Source: Streptomyces sp. YS415
GTDB lineage: Bacteria > Actinomycetota > Actinomycetes > Streptomycetales > Streptomycetaceae
Assembly (NCBI RefSeq): GCF_023544665.1
Contig: NZ_JAMJFL010000047.1
Span: 1 to 33,534, forward strand
Reading direction: 5' to 3'
DNA: 33,534 nucleotides
A model generated the notes under the pieces. The model worked only from the letters and a program-made list of their open reading frames with translations. It made no database searches and was not told where the DNA came from. This document shows, in pieces, positions 7,724 through 15,679 of the stretch (the stretch's first letter is position 1; each line of letters starts with the position of its first letter). A program made the translations under genes and the position numbers.

Positions 7724-9978
7724 GTCAGCCTCCTCGGGCCGCGTCGGCGCTGCCGCCGGCGACGCGTCTCGCGGTTCTCCGTCGTCGGTGCCCCCACGGT
7801 CGCCGCCTGCTGGCCGTCCTCGCCGGGGACGCCCCCCTCGGGGACGCCCTCCTGGCTGGCCCGCTGGTCCTTCGCCGGGTCCTTGGCGACCTTCGGGGAA
7901 AGGATCGACCCGTCGGTCTGGATCTTCGGCAGCTTCTTCTGCGGGGTCGGCAGCAGGGCGTTCTTCTTGTTGATGGCGCCGTCGTCGGAGACGCCGTACA
8001 GCGCGTCGTAGACGTTGCGGACGGCGGGGCCGGAGGCGCCGGAGCCCGTACCACCCTGGGAGATCGTCATGACGATGGCGTAGTCGTCGGTGTACGTGGC
8101 GAACCAGGACGTCGTCTGCTTGCCGTAGACCTCCGCGGTACCGGTCTTGGCGTGCATCGGGATCTTGTCCTGCGGCCAGCCCTCGAACCGCCAGGCGGCG
8201 GTACCGCGGGTGGCGACACCGGCCAGCGCCTCGTCCATCTGGGCCAGCGTCTGCTTGCTGACCGGCAGCTTGCCGTGCGCCTTGGGCCGGATCTCGGAGA
8301 CCTGTTTGCCGTCGGCGCTGACGATCGCCTTGCCGACCGTCGGGTCGTACATGGTGCCGCCGTTGGCGATGGCCGCGTAGATGGTGGCCATCTGGATCGG
8401 GGTCACCAGGGTGTCGCCCTGGCCGATGGAGTAGTTGATCTCGTCACCGGCGCGCATCTTGTTGCCTTCGAGGCAGTTCTCGTAGGCGATCTTCTCGACG
8501 TAGTCGCCGTCCTTCTTGCCGGTCTTGCACCAGGCGTCCTTGTTGGCCTTCCAGTACGACTGCTTCCACTCGCGGTCGGGGACCCGGCCGGTGACCTCGT
8601 TGGGCAGGTCGATGCCGGTCTCCGCGCCGAGGCCGAACTGGTGGGCGGCCTTGTAGAAGTAGTCCTTCGGCTTGCCCTTGGGGTTGATGCCGCCGTCCTT
8701 CTTCCACTCGTTGTGCGCGAGCTGGTAGTAGACGGTGTCGCAGGAGACCTCCAGGGCGCGGCCGAGGTCGATCGGGCCGTGGTTCTGGGACTCGAAGTTC
8801 TTGAAGACCTGGCCTCCGACGGAGTAGGAGCTGGAGCAGTTGTAGCGGCCGTCGAAGTCGTAGCCCGCCTGGACCGCGGCGGCCGTGGAGACCACCTTGA
8901 AGATCGAGCCGGGTGCTGCCTGACCCTGTATGGCGCGGTTCAGCAGCGGGTAGTTGGACGCCTTGCCGGTGAGCCGCTTGTAGTCCTTGGCGGAGATGCC
9001 GCCCACCCAGGCGTTCGGGTCGTAGGTCGGGTTGGAGGCCATGGCGACGACCCGGCCGGTCCTGGCCTCCATCACCACGATCGCGCCCGCGTCGGCCTTG
9101 TAGCGCTCCTGGGTGTTGCGGTCCCACTCCTTGCGGGCCGTCTTCATCGCCTCGTTCAGCTCGTATTCGGCGACCCGCTGGACGCGGGCGTCGATGCTGG
9201 TGACGAGGTTGGAGCCGGGCTGGGCGGGGTCGGCCTCGGCCTCGCCGATGACCCGGCCGAGCTTGTCGACCTCGTAGCGGGTGACGCCGGCCTTGCCGCG
9301 CAGCTCCTTGTCGTACTGCCGCTCGACGCCGGAGCGGCCGACCTGGTCGGAGCGGAGGTAGGGCGAGTCGGTGTTCTGCGCCTTGGTGATCTCCTCGTCG
9401 GTGACCGGGGAGAGATAGCCGAGGACCTGGGCGGTGTTGGAGCCGCCGGGGCCGGGGTAGCGGCGGACGGCCTGCGGCTCCGCGGTGATGCCGGGGAAGT
9501 CCTCGGCGCGCTCGCGGATCTGCAGGGCCTGCCGGGGAGTCGCCTCGGCGGTGACCGGGATCGGCTGGTACGGCGAGCCGTTCCAGCAGGGCTGGGGGGT
9601 CTCGGCGTCGCACAGCCGGACCTTCTCCTGCACTTCCTTGGGCGTCATGCCGAGGACACCGGCGAGCTTGGTGAGGACGCCCTTGCCGTCGTCCTTCATC
9701 TTCAGCAGTTCGGTGCGGGAGGCGGAGACGACCAGCCGGGTCTCGTTGTCGGCCAGCGGTACGCCGCGGGCGTCCAGGATCGAGCCGCGCACCGCCGGGT
9801 CGACGACCTGCTGGACGTGGTTGCCGGAGGCCTCCTCGGCGTACGCCTCGCCCTCCCGGATCTGGAGGTACCACAGCCGCCCGCCGAGCGTGCCGAGGAG
9901 GGACAGGACAAGGATCTGGATCACGATGAGCCGGATCTGGACCCGTGGGGTCCGCCCGGTCTCGGGGATGTTGGTCAC
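7720..9978 (-). CDS. mrdA: Penicillin-binding protein 2 (elongation transpeptidase)
   Basis: A 752-residue class B penicillin-binding protein. One N-terminal membrane helix (about residues 15-32) anchors it, followed by a pedestal/dimerisation domain (VRGSILDARGVPLADN) and a transpeptidase domain with SxxK at 358-361 (GSIFK), SCD at 412-414 in the SxN position, and KTG at 611-613 (HAKTGTAEV). It cross-links peptidoglycan during cylindrical/spore wall growth with RodA and MreBCD. The C-terminal ~60 residues beyond the catalytic fold are low-complexity and end in a polybasic run (TRRRRQRRRGPRR). The GTG start at 9978 follows GAGAGGGGG. Its stop overlaps the rodA start. Confidence 0.96.
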   Translation of the reverse strand: MTNIPETGRTPRVQIRLIVIQILVLSLLGTLGGRLWYLQIREGEAYAEEASGNHVQQVVDPAVRGSILDARGVPLADNETRLVVSASRTELLKMKDDGKGVLTKLAGVLGMTPKEVQEKVRLCDAETPQPCWNGSPYQPIPVTAEATPRQALQIRERAEDFPGITAEPQAVRRYPGPGGSNTAQVLGYLSPVTDEEITKAQNTDSPYLRSDQVGRSGVERQYDKELRGKAGVTRYEVDKLGRVIGEAEADPAQPGSNLVTSIDARVQRVAEYELNEAMKTARKEWDRNTQERYKADAGAIVVMEARTGRVVAMASNPTYDPNAWVGGISAKDYKRLTGKASNYPLLNRAIQGQAAPGSIFKVVSTAAAVQAGYDFDGRYNCSSSYSVGGQVFKNFESQNHGPIDLGRALEVSCDTVYYQLAHNEWKKDGGINPKGKPKDYFYKAAHQFGLGAETGIDLPNEVTGRVPDREWKQSYWKANKDAWCKTGKKDGDYVEKIAYENCLEGNKMRAGDEINYSIGQGDTLVTPIQMATIYAAIANGGTMYDPTVGKAIVSADGKQVSEIRPKAHGKLPVSKQTLAQMDEALAGVATRGTAAWRFEGWPQDKIPMHAKTGTAEVYGKQTTSWFATYTDDYAIVMTISQGGTGSGASGPAVRNVYDALYGVSDDGAINKKNALLPTPQKKLPKIQTDGSILSPKVAKDPAKDQRASQEGVPEGGVPGEDGQQAATVGAPTTENRETRRRRQRRRGPRRLT

Positions 9979-10030
9979 TGCGGCTGTCGCCCCCTCTCAG
10001 TGCGCCGGAGTGTGTGCGCGTACGAATGAT

Positions 10031-10076
10031 GAACGGTCGGCCGGTGAGGCCGCGTTCCGCCTCGGCCGACCCGTTC
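10031..10076 (-). terminator. Long interrupted hairpin between mreD and pbp2
   Basis: GAACG (10031-10035) pairs with CGTTC (10072-10076), GTCGGCCG (10036-10043) with CGGCCGAC (10063-10070), and AGGC (10047-10050) with GCCT (10059-10062), leaving one bulge and a small internal asymmetry. The 122-bp gap is otherwise empty. It may be a partial terminator or an RNA processing/stability element tuning pbp2-rodA expression relative to mreBCD. Confidence 0.55.
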
Positions 10077-10100
10077 GGGTGAACTCGAACCCGCGTGCGC

Positions 10101-10778
10101 TCACAGTCGCTTGACCCCCTTGATGCGGCCGGCGCGGGCGGTGCGCGCCCGCGCCGCCTTCACCTTCAGACCGCCGAAGCCGCCGCGCTGGCCGCCGATG
10201 CGCAGTCCGGTGCCGCCGGAGAGCCAGCCGGTGGAGATGTCGGCCGTCGCCGCGGAGTTGGTCTCGGCGAGCGGATCGTTGTCCGCGCGCCGCGCCAGGG
10301 CCATGATCCCGGGGACCACGAAGGGGGCGAGCAGCAGGTCGTAGAGCAGGGCCGTGAACAGCAGGCTGCCGAGGCCCACGTGGCGGGCGGCGGTGTCGCC
10401 GACGAGGGCGCCGACGCCGGCGTACAGCAGCGTGGAGCCAATCGCCGCGGCGGCGACCACGACCATGGGTCCGGTCGCCGACTTCAGCCGGCCGTTGTCC
10501 GGCTTGATGAGCCCGGCGAGATAGCCGATGACGCACAGCACGAGGGCGTAGCGGCCGGCCGCGTGGTCGGCAGGCGGGGCGAGGTCGGCGAGGAGTCCCG
10601 CGCCGAAGCCGACGAGGGCGCCGCCGACATGGCCGTAGACCATGGCGAGGGCCAGCACGGTCAGCAGGAGCAGATCGGGGACGGCGCCGGGGAGGTGGAG
10701 CCGGGCGAGGACGCTGACCTGGAGCACCAGGGCGACGACGACCAGCGAGGAGGAGAGCAGGATCCGGTTGACGCGCAT
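10101..10778 (-). CDS. mreD: Rod shape-determining protein MreD
   Basis: A 225-residue polytopic membrane protein of the MreD family, a partner of MreC and the RodA-PBP2 elongation machinery. The N-terminus MRVNRILLSSSLVVVALVLQ and motifs LHLPGAVPDLLLL and GHVGGALVGFGAGLLADL are typical, with about five hydrophobic segments followed by a basic cytosolic tail (LKVKAARARTARAGRIKGVK). ATG 10778 has AGGAG about 10 nt upstream, overlapping the end of mreC; the gap to mreC is 13 nt, so they are co-transcribed. The length is somewhat greater than short E. coli-type MreD because of the C-terminal basic extension. Confidence 0.93.
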   Translation of the reverse strand: MRVNRILLSSSLVVVALVLQVSVLARLHLPGAVPDLLLLTVLALAMVYGHVGGALVGFGAGLLADLAPPADHAAGRYALVLCVIGYLAGLIKPDNGRLKSATGPMVVVAAAAIGSTLLYAGVGALVGDTAARHVGLGSLLFTALLYDLLLAPFVVPGIMALARRADNDPLAETNSAATADISTGWLSGGTGLRIGGQRGGFGGLKVKAARARTARAGRIKGVKRL

Positions 10779-10791
10779 GGGCCTTCAGCTC

Positions 10792-11742
10792 CTACTGCTC
10801 TTCTTGCGGGTACTGGCCGTCGACCGGTGCCTGGGCGGAGGGGGTGACGGTCACCGTCACGGTCGGTCGGGGGGTCGGCTTGGGCTTGTCGGGGAGCACC
10901 GTGTCGCGCGGATCCTTCTTCGGGGTCTCGACGACGACGCCGACGATGTCGAGCTTGGTGAAGCTGACGAACGGCGTGACGTAGAGGGTGCGGGTCAGGT
11001 CGCCGCCGGAGGGGTCGACGCGGTTGACCACGCCGACCGGGACACCCGGCACGAAGGGCCGGTCGGCCTGCGAGCCGAAGGTGACCAGGCGGTCGCCCTT
11101 CTTGATCTGGGCCTTGCCGTTGAGGAGTTCGACGCGCAGCGGGCGGTCGCCCTGTCCTGAGGCGAAGCCGAGTTCGTCGTTGCCCTCCATCCGGGTGCCG
11201 ACGGTGAAGTCGGGGTCGGTGGCGAGCAGCACGGTCGCGGTGTCGGGGCCGACGGTGGTGACGCGGCCGACCAGGCCGTCGCCGTTGAGGACCGTCATGT
11301 CGCGCTTGAGGCCGTCGTTGGCGCCGGCGTCGATGGTGATGGTCCAGGAGAAGCCCTGGGCCGCTCCTATCGCGATGACCTCCGCGCCCTTGATGCCGTA
11401 CTGGCCCTGGCCCGCGATCTTCATCATCTTGTCGAGCTGCGCGAGTCTGCTGCGGTTGCGGTCGTCGCTGCCGAGCTTCGCCTTGAGGGCGGCGTTCTCC
11501 TTCTCCAGCTCGGCGACGCGGTCGTGCCGCTCGCCCGAGTCGCGGATCGCGGAGACCGCGTTGCCGACGGGGTCGACCGCGGCCGAGACGCCGTTCTCGA
11601 TCGGCCCGAACACCGTGGCCGCGGTCTGGCGGGCACCGTCGACCGGGGAGTCCTCCCCGCCGCGGATGTCCACCGTGATCAGCGCGAACGCGACGGCGAT
11701 CAGCAGCACCAGGAGCAGCCGGCTCTCTCGTGTGTCCCTCAC
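10792..11742 (-). CDS. mreC: Rod shape-determining protein MreC
   Basis: A 316-residue bitopic protein: a short basic N-terminus (MRDTRESR), one membrane helix (about residues 8-26), a coiled coil (RVAELEKENAALKAKL, about residues 75-92), a periplasmic-side double beta-barrel (VIAIGAAQGFSWTITIDAGANDGLKRDMTVLNGDGLVGRV is interrupted here only by normal family variation), and a Pro/Thr-rich C-terminal tail. MreC scaffolds PBP2/RodA at the membrane. The start is GTG 11742; the nearest GGAAGGG is about 14 nt upstream, a long spacing. It is separated from mreB by a terminator-like hairpin and three 15-bp repeats, so it may have its own promoter as well as read-through from mreB. Confidence 0.94.
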   Translation of the reverse strand: MRDTRESRLLLVLLIAVAFALITVDIRGGEDSPVDGARQTAATVFGPIENGVSAAVDPVGNAVSAIRDSGERHDRVAELEKENAALKAKLGSDDRNRSRLAQLDKMMKIAGQGQYGIKGAEVIAIGAAQGFSWTITIDAGANDGLKRDMTVLNGDGLVGRVTTVGPDTATVLLATDPDFTVGTRMEGNDELGFASGQGDRPLRVELLNGKAQIKKGDRLVTFGSQADRPFVPGVPVGVVNRVDPSGGDLTRTLYVTPFVSFTKLDIVGVVVETPKKDPRDTVLPDKPKPTPRPTVTVTVTPSAQAPVDGQYPQEEQ

Positions 11743-11809
11743 GTGCGGCGGCCGTGCCCTTCCTGTCGGAATGCGGGAAGCCCCAGGGAGACCCGAGGGC
11801 TGCTTTGCG

Positions 11810-11854
11810 GGAGCGTGTGTCTCTGAATCGACTGTCTCTTGATCGACTGTCTCT
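11810..11854 (-). repeat. Three 15-bp direct repeats upstream of mreC
   Basis: Read on the minus strand, AGAGACAGTCGATCA, AGAGACAGTCGATTC and AGAGACACACGCTCC follow each other without gaps (heptamer TGTCTCT on the plus strand at 11818, 11833 and 11848). They lie between the mreB hairpin and the mreC start, about 68-112 nt upstream of the GTG. They could be operator half-sites or a transcription start region. Confidence 0.6.
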
Positions 11855-11861
11855 ATATCAA

Positions 11862-11903
11862 CGATCCGCCGTACGAGAGGAGATCGTCTCGTACGGCGGA
11901 ATC
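11862..11903 (-). terminator. Strong hairpin after mreB
   Basis: TCCGCCGTACGAGA (11865-11878) pairs perfectly with TCTCGTACGGCGGA (11887-11900) around an 8-nt loop, and outer bases (CGA/TCG) extend it across one bulge. It starts 12 bp past the mreB stop, so much mreB transcription should end here, with the remainder reading into mreCD. Confidence 0.8.
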
Positions 11904-11914
11904 GTGACGTTGCG

Positions 11915-12946
11915 TCATCTGCGCGGCTGGGCGTCGAGGACCTGCTGCAGCGCCTCGAACTCCTCGACGCACTTGCCGGAGCCGAGCGCCACGCTGTCCA
12001 GCGGGTCCTCGGCGATGTGGATGGGCATGCCGGTCTCCCGGCGCAGCCGCTCGTCCAGGCCGCGCAGCAGGGCGCCGCCGCCGGTCAGCACGATGCCGCG
12101 GTCCATGATGTCGCCGGACAGCTCCGGCGGGCATTTGTCGAGGGTCGTCTTGACGGCGTCGACGATGGCGTTGACGGGTTCCTCGATCGCCTTGCGCACT
12201 TCGGCGGCGGAGATGACCACGGTCTTGGGCAGCCCGGAGACCAGGTCCCGGCCGCGGATTTCGGTGTGCTCGTCGGAGTCGAGGTCGTACGCCGAACCGA
12301 TCGTGATCTTGATCTGCTCGGCCGTGCGCTCACCCAGCAGGAGCGAGTACTCCTTCTTGATGTGCTGGATGATCGCGTTGTCCAGTTCGTCGCCCGCCAC
12401 GCGGATGGACTGCGCGGTGACGATGCCGCCGAGGGAGATGACCGCGACCTCCGTGGTGCCGCCGCCGATGTCGACCACCATGTTGCCCGTGGCCTCGTGG
12501 ACCGGAAGGCCGGAACCGATGGCCGCGGCCATGGGCTCCTCGATGATGTGCACCTGACGGGCGCCGGCCTGGGACGACGCCTCGATGACGGCGCGGCGCT
12601 CGACGCCCGTGATGCCCGAGGGCACACAGACGACGACCCGCGGACGAGCCAGATACCGCCGCTTGTGGATCTTCAGGATGAAGTAGCGGAGCATCCGCTC
12701 GGTGATCTCGAAGTCGGCGATCACGCCGTCCTTCAGCGGACGCACGGCCACGATGTTGCCCGGGGTGCGCCCGATCATCTTCTTCGCTTCGGCGCCGACC
12801 GCGAGGATGCCACCGGTGTTGGTGTTGATCGCGACGACGGACGGCTCGTTGAGTACGATCCCGCGACCCCTGACGTACACCAGCGTGTTGGCGGTCCCGA
12901 GGTCGACAGCCATGTCACGGCCGATGAACGACATTGAGTTCCCCAT
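11915..12946 (-). CDS. mreB: Rod shape-determining protein MreB
   Basis: A 343-residue bacterial actin homologue. Actin-fold ATPase motifs are DLGTANTLVYV (phosphate 1), DIGGGTTEVAVISLGG (phosphate 2) and IVLTGGGALLRGLDERL (adenosine region), with the MreB hallmark KPSVVAIN-like stretch NEPSVVAINT. In Streptomyces MreB acts mainly in spore wall assembly rather than apical growth. ATG 12946 (MGNSMSFIGRD) is chosen; ATG 12934 (MSFIGRD) is an equally plausible start and is preceded by GGGGAA. A TACGAT -10-like hexamer at 13026-13031 could provide a promoter about 70 nt upstream, but no good -35 is visible. It is first gene of the mre cluster. Confidence 0.97.
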   Translation of the reverse strand: MGNSMSFIGRDMAVDLGTANTLVYVRGRGIVLNEPSVVAINTNTGGILAVGAEAKKMIGRTPGNIVAVRPLKDGVIADFEITERMLRYFILKIHKRRYLARPRVVVCVPSGITGVERRAVIEASSQAGARQVHIIEEPMAAAIGSGLPVHEATGNMVVDIGGGTTEVAVISLGGIVTAQSIRVAGDELDNAIIQHIKKEYSLLLGERTAEQIKITIGSAYDLDSDEHTEIRGRDLVSGLPKTVVISAAEVRKAIEEPVNAIVDAVKTTLDKCPPELSGDIMDRGIVLTGGGALLRGLDERLRRETGMPIHIAEDPLDSVALGSGKCVEEFEALQQVLDAQPRR

Positions 12947-13139
12947 CAGGATTCGTCTGGCCTTCCCACGAGCTTTTGAGGGCTTTTCAGGTCGGCGAGG
13001 TGGGTGCTGTGACGTGAAGGGTTCCATCGTAGACGCGCCTTCGCGAACACGGCGTGAGGGTCCTTCGCCATTGTCAGCAGATGATGTGCGGGTTCGCTCT
13101 CGGAGACGAGCGTTTGGGGACTCTCGTTCCCCCGAACGC

Positions 13140-13153
13140 CCGGCATATGCCGG
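13140..13153. repeat. 14-bp perfect palindrome
   Basis: CCGGCATATGCCGG is a perfect palindrome between the ndk terminator and mreB. It could be an operator, or a second hairpin of the ndk terminator. Confidence 0.5.
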
Positions 13154-13158
13154 AAAGT

Positions 13159-13177
13159 CCGGGGGCGGTGCCCCCGG
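13159..13177 (-). terminator. ndk terminator
   Basis: CCGGGGGC (13159-13166) pairs with GCCCCCGG (13170-13177) around a 3-nt loop, 24 bp beyond the ndk stop, followed on the minus strand by ACTTT. This is a compact, very GC-rich terminator. Confidence 0.75.
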
Positions 13178-13200
13178 GCTCGTCGAACCGCCGCTGAAGA

Positions 13201-13614
13201 CTAGGCGCGACCGGGGAAGAAGATCTTCACCTCGCGCTCGGCGGACTCCTCGGAGTCGGAGGCGTGGATGAGGTTCTCACGGACGATCACACCGAAGTCG
13301 CCGCGGATGGAGCCGGGCGCGGCGGCGATCGGGTCGGTCGGACCGGCCAGCGCGCGTACGCCCTCGATGACCCGCTCGCCCTCGACGATCAGCGCGACGA
13401 CCGGGCCGGAGGACATGAACTCGACCAGCGGCTCGTAGAACGGCTTGCCCTTGTGCTCGCCGTAGTGCTGCTCCAGCGTCTCCTGGTCCAGCGAGCGCAG
13501 TTCCAGCGCGGTGATCCGCCAGCCCGCCTTGCGCTCGATGCGGCTGATGATCTCGCCGGTCAGGCCACGACGGACGGCGTCGGGCTTGAGGAGGACGAGG
13601 GTGCGCTGGGTCAC
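13201..13614 (-). CDS. ndk: Nucleoside diphosphate kinase
   Basis: A 137-residue NDK, full family length. It transfers the gamma phosphate of ATP to NDPs through a phosphohistidine. Seen motifs: TLVLLKPDAVRRGLTGEI at the N-terminus, and the catalytic histidine H117 in the NLIHASDS signature, with RGDFGV before it. The GTG start at 13614 follows a strong AAGGAG 7 nt upstream. It stands alone or as the last gene after valS-folC-DUF4233, with its own terminator. Confidence 0.98.
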   Translation of the reverse strand: MTQRTLVLLKPDAVRRGLTGEIISRIERKAGWRITALELRSLDQETLEQHYGEHKGKPFYEPLVEFMSSGPVVALIVEGERVIEGVRALAGPTDPIAAAPGSIRGDFGVIVRENLIHASDSEESAEREVKIFFPGRA

Positions 13615-13703
13615 GACGGGCTCCTTAGTGCATCACGGTGTGCGGGAACACGAGGTTACCGGGCGTGTCCGGGCGTCTGTCACGCAGCGTCAGGTGTACA
13701 GGA

Positions 13704-14060
13704 TCAGGCCGCGTCCGGGGCGGAGGCGTCGGCCTGCGCCGCGAATCTCGCCTTCGCCTCGTCGACCTTCCTGCCGTAGTGCACCGACGCCCACCACAGG
13801 GCCGCGAAGGCCGCGCCCAGGACGAACATCGAGGGCACCACGAACCCGGAGGCGATCAGCAGGACCTGGAGCGCCCAGCCGAGGGCGATGCCGCCGGGCC
13901 GGGTGACCAGGCCGCACAGCAGCAGGCACAGGAACATCCCGATCCCGCTGACCGTCCACACCGTCGACATGGACAGATCGGGATCCTTCATGGCGACCAG
14001 ACCGGCGAACCCGATGACGAAGAACTCGCCGATCAGCGTCGACGCACAGAGCGTACGCAT
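13704..14060 (-). CDS. DUF4233 domain-containing membrane protein
   Basis: A 118-residue small membrane protein matching the DUF4233 family that sits directly downstream of folC in actinobacteria. The N-terminus MRTLCASTLIGEFFVIGFAGLVA is followed by three more hydrophobic segments (TVSGIGMFLCLLLCGLV, LGWALQVLLIASGFVVPSMF, VLGAAFAALWWASV) and a charged C-terminus (YGRKVDEAKARF). ATG 14060 lies 11 nt after the folC stop with GAGG about 9 nt upstream, so it is co-transcribed with folC. The function is unknown. Confidence 0.85.
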   Translation of the reverse strand: MRTLCASTLIGEFFVIGFAGLVAMKDPDLSMSTVWTVSGIGMFLCLLLCGLVTRPGGIALGWALQVLLIASGFVVPSMFVLGAAFAALWWASVHYGRKVDEAKARFAAQADASAPDAA

Positions 14061-14071
14061 CCTTGAAAACC

Positions 14072-15556
14072 TCAGCCCTTCCCCAGCAGCAGCCGGGCCT
14101 CGCCCACGGTGATGACGGAGCCGGTGACCAGCACCCCGCCGCCCGTGAACTCGCCCTCCTCCTCGGCCAGCGTGATCGCGGCCTCCAGCGCGTCCGGCAG
14201 CCGCGGCTCGACCTGCACCCGCTCGTCGCCGAACACCTCCACGGCGATGGCGGCCAACTCGTCGGCGTCCATCGCGCGGTGGCTGGAGTTCTGCGTGACC
14301 ACGACCTCGGCGAAGATCGGCTCGAAGGCCTCCAGCAGCCCGCGTACGTTCTTGTCGCCGCTGGCCCCGACCACGCCGATCAGCCGGCTGAAGTCGAAGG
14401 CCTCCCCGACCGCCTCGGCGGTCACCCGGGCGCCCGCCGGGTTGTGCGCGGCGTCCAGCACGACGGTCGGCGAACGCCGTACGACCTCCATGCGGCCCGG
14501 CGAGGAGACGGCCGCGAAGGCCTTGCGGACGGTGTCGAGGTCGAGCGGGTCGGCACGCAGGGCGCCCACCCCGAAGAACGCCTCCACGGCGGCCAGCGCC
14601 ACGGCGGCGTTGTGCGCCTGGTGGGCGCCGTGCAGCGGGAGGTAGACCTCGCCGTACTCACCGCCCAGGCCCCGCAGGGTGACCATCTGTCCGCCCACCG
14701 CGACCTGCCGGGAGACCACCCCGAACTCCAGCCCCTCGCGGGCGACCGTCGCGTCGACCTCCACGGCCTTCTTCAGCAGCACCTGCGCCGCGTCCACCGG
14801 CTGCTGCGCCAGGATGACGGTGGCGCCCTGCTTGACGATCCCGGCCTTCTCCACGGCGATCTCGCCGGGCGTCCCGCCGAGCCGGTCGGTGTGGTCGAGG
14901 TCGATGGGGGTGACGACGGCGACATCCCCGTCGATGACGTTCGTGGCGTCCCAGGAGCCGCCCATGCCGACCTCCACGACGGCCACGTCGACAGGCGCGT
15001 CCGCGAAGGCGGCGTACGCCATGCCGGTCAGCACCTCGAAGAAGGACAGCCGGTACTGCTGCTGGGCGTCGACCATCTCGACGTACGGCTTGATGTCCTG
15101 GTACGTCTCGATGAACCGCTCGGCGGAGATCGCGGCACCGTCCAGGCTGATCCGCTCGGTGACCGACTGGACGTGCGGGCTGGTGTACCGGCCGGTGCGC
15201 AGTTCGAAGGCGCCGAGGAGGGCCTCGATCATGCGGGCGGTGGAGGTCTTGCCGTTGGTCCCCGTGATGTGGATCGAGGGGTACGCGCGCTGCGGCTCGC
15301 CCAGCACGTCCATCAGCGCGGCGATCCGGCTGACCGAGGGCTCCAGCTTGGTCTCGCCCCAGCGGGTGGCGAGCTCCGCTTCGACGTCGCGCAGGGCCTT
15401 GTCGAGCTCGGGGTCCTCGGGGCGCGTCGGCACATCGGCCTGCGGCGGGCCGCCCTGGGTGCGCAGGGTACGGCTGCCGGCCTCGATGACCGCGAGATCG
15501 GGGTCGCGGTCGGTCTCTTCCGCGATGATCTCGTCGAAGGGGTCGCTGTCACTCAC
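14072..15556 (-). CDS. folC: Bifunctional folylpolyglutamate/dihydrofolate synthase
   Basis: A 494-residue Mur-ligase-family enzyme that adds glutamate to folates (and forms dihydrofolate from dihydropteroate). The ATP-binding P-loop GTNGKTS is at residues 99-105. Other conserved blocks are RTGRYTSPHVQSVTERI, VEVGMGGSWDATN, TPIDLDHTDRLG, and LDAAHNPAGA near the C-terminal domain junction. A ~45-residue acidic N-terminal extension precedes the usual core. The start is GTG 15556, 6 nt after a TAGACT -10, so the mRNA is probably leaderless; there is no ribosome-binding site. The promoter lies immediately beyond the valS terminator, separating the two genes. Confidence 0.96.
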   Translation of the reverse strand: MSDSDPFDEIIAEETDRDPDLAVIEAGSRTLRTQGGPPQADVPTRPEDPELDKALRDVEAELATRWGETKLEPSVSRIAALMDVLGEPQRAYPSIHITGTNGKTSTARMIEALLGAFELRTGRYTSPHVQSVTERISLDGAAISAERFIETYQDIKPYVEMVDAQQQYRLSFFEVLTGMAYAAFADAPVDVAVVEVGMGGSWDATNVIDGDVAVVTPIDLDHTDRLGGTPGEIAVEKAGIVKQGATVILAQQPVDAAQVLLKKAVEVDATVAREGLEFGVVSRQVAVGGQMVTLRGLGGEYGEVYLPLHGAHQAHNAAVALAAVEAFFGVGALRADPLDLDTVRKAFAAVSSPGRMEVVRRSPTVVLDAAHNPAGARVTAEAVGEAFDFSRLIGVVGASGDKNVRGLLEAFEPIFAEVVVTQNSSHRAMDADELAAIAVEVFGDERVQVEPRLPDALEAAITLAEEEGEFTGGGVLVTGSVITVGEARLLLGKG

Positions 15557-15562
15557 GGGGCC

Positions 15563-15568
15563 AGTCTA
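15563..15568 (-). promoter_or_regulatory. Leaderless-type -10 of folC
   Basis: TAGACT on the minus strand followed by 6 nt and GTG at 15556. No clear -35 hexamer is present; the region where it would fall is just downstream of the valS terminator stem. Confidence 0.5.
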
Positions 15569-15595
15569 CGGAGCGGGACCGACAGACGGAGGCCG

Positions 15596-15627
15596 AGGCC
15601 CCCGCAGCCGGGTGGCTGCGGGGGCCT
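15596..15627 (-). terminator. valS terminator
   Basis: AGGCCCCCGCAGCC (15596-15609) pairs perfectly with GGCTGCGGGGGCCT (15614-15627) around the 4-nt loop GGGT. It is a 14-bp stem 53 bp past the valS stop, without a long T tract. Confidence 0.88.
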
Positions 15628-15679
15628 TCACGCGCGCGTACGACGACTACGGCGCGTACCTTGCGCCGCGTACGTCGGC

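Noticed and set aside
4910..8011. A 1033-codon plus-strand open frame
   Set aside because: Antisense to CYTH-CHAD, rodA and pbp2, whose motifs are clear. The translation is a GC artefact rich in Asp, Gly, Arg and His.
12947..13027. 27-residue N-terminal extension of MreB (MEPFTSQHPPRR)
   Set aside because: MreB proteins start at or near MSFIGRDMAVDLG; the extension overlaps the candidate -10 region.
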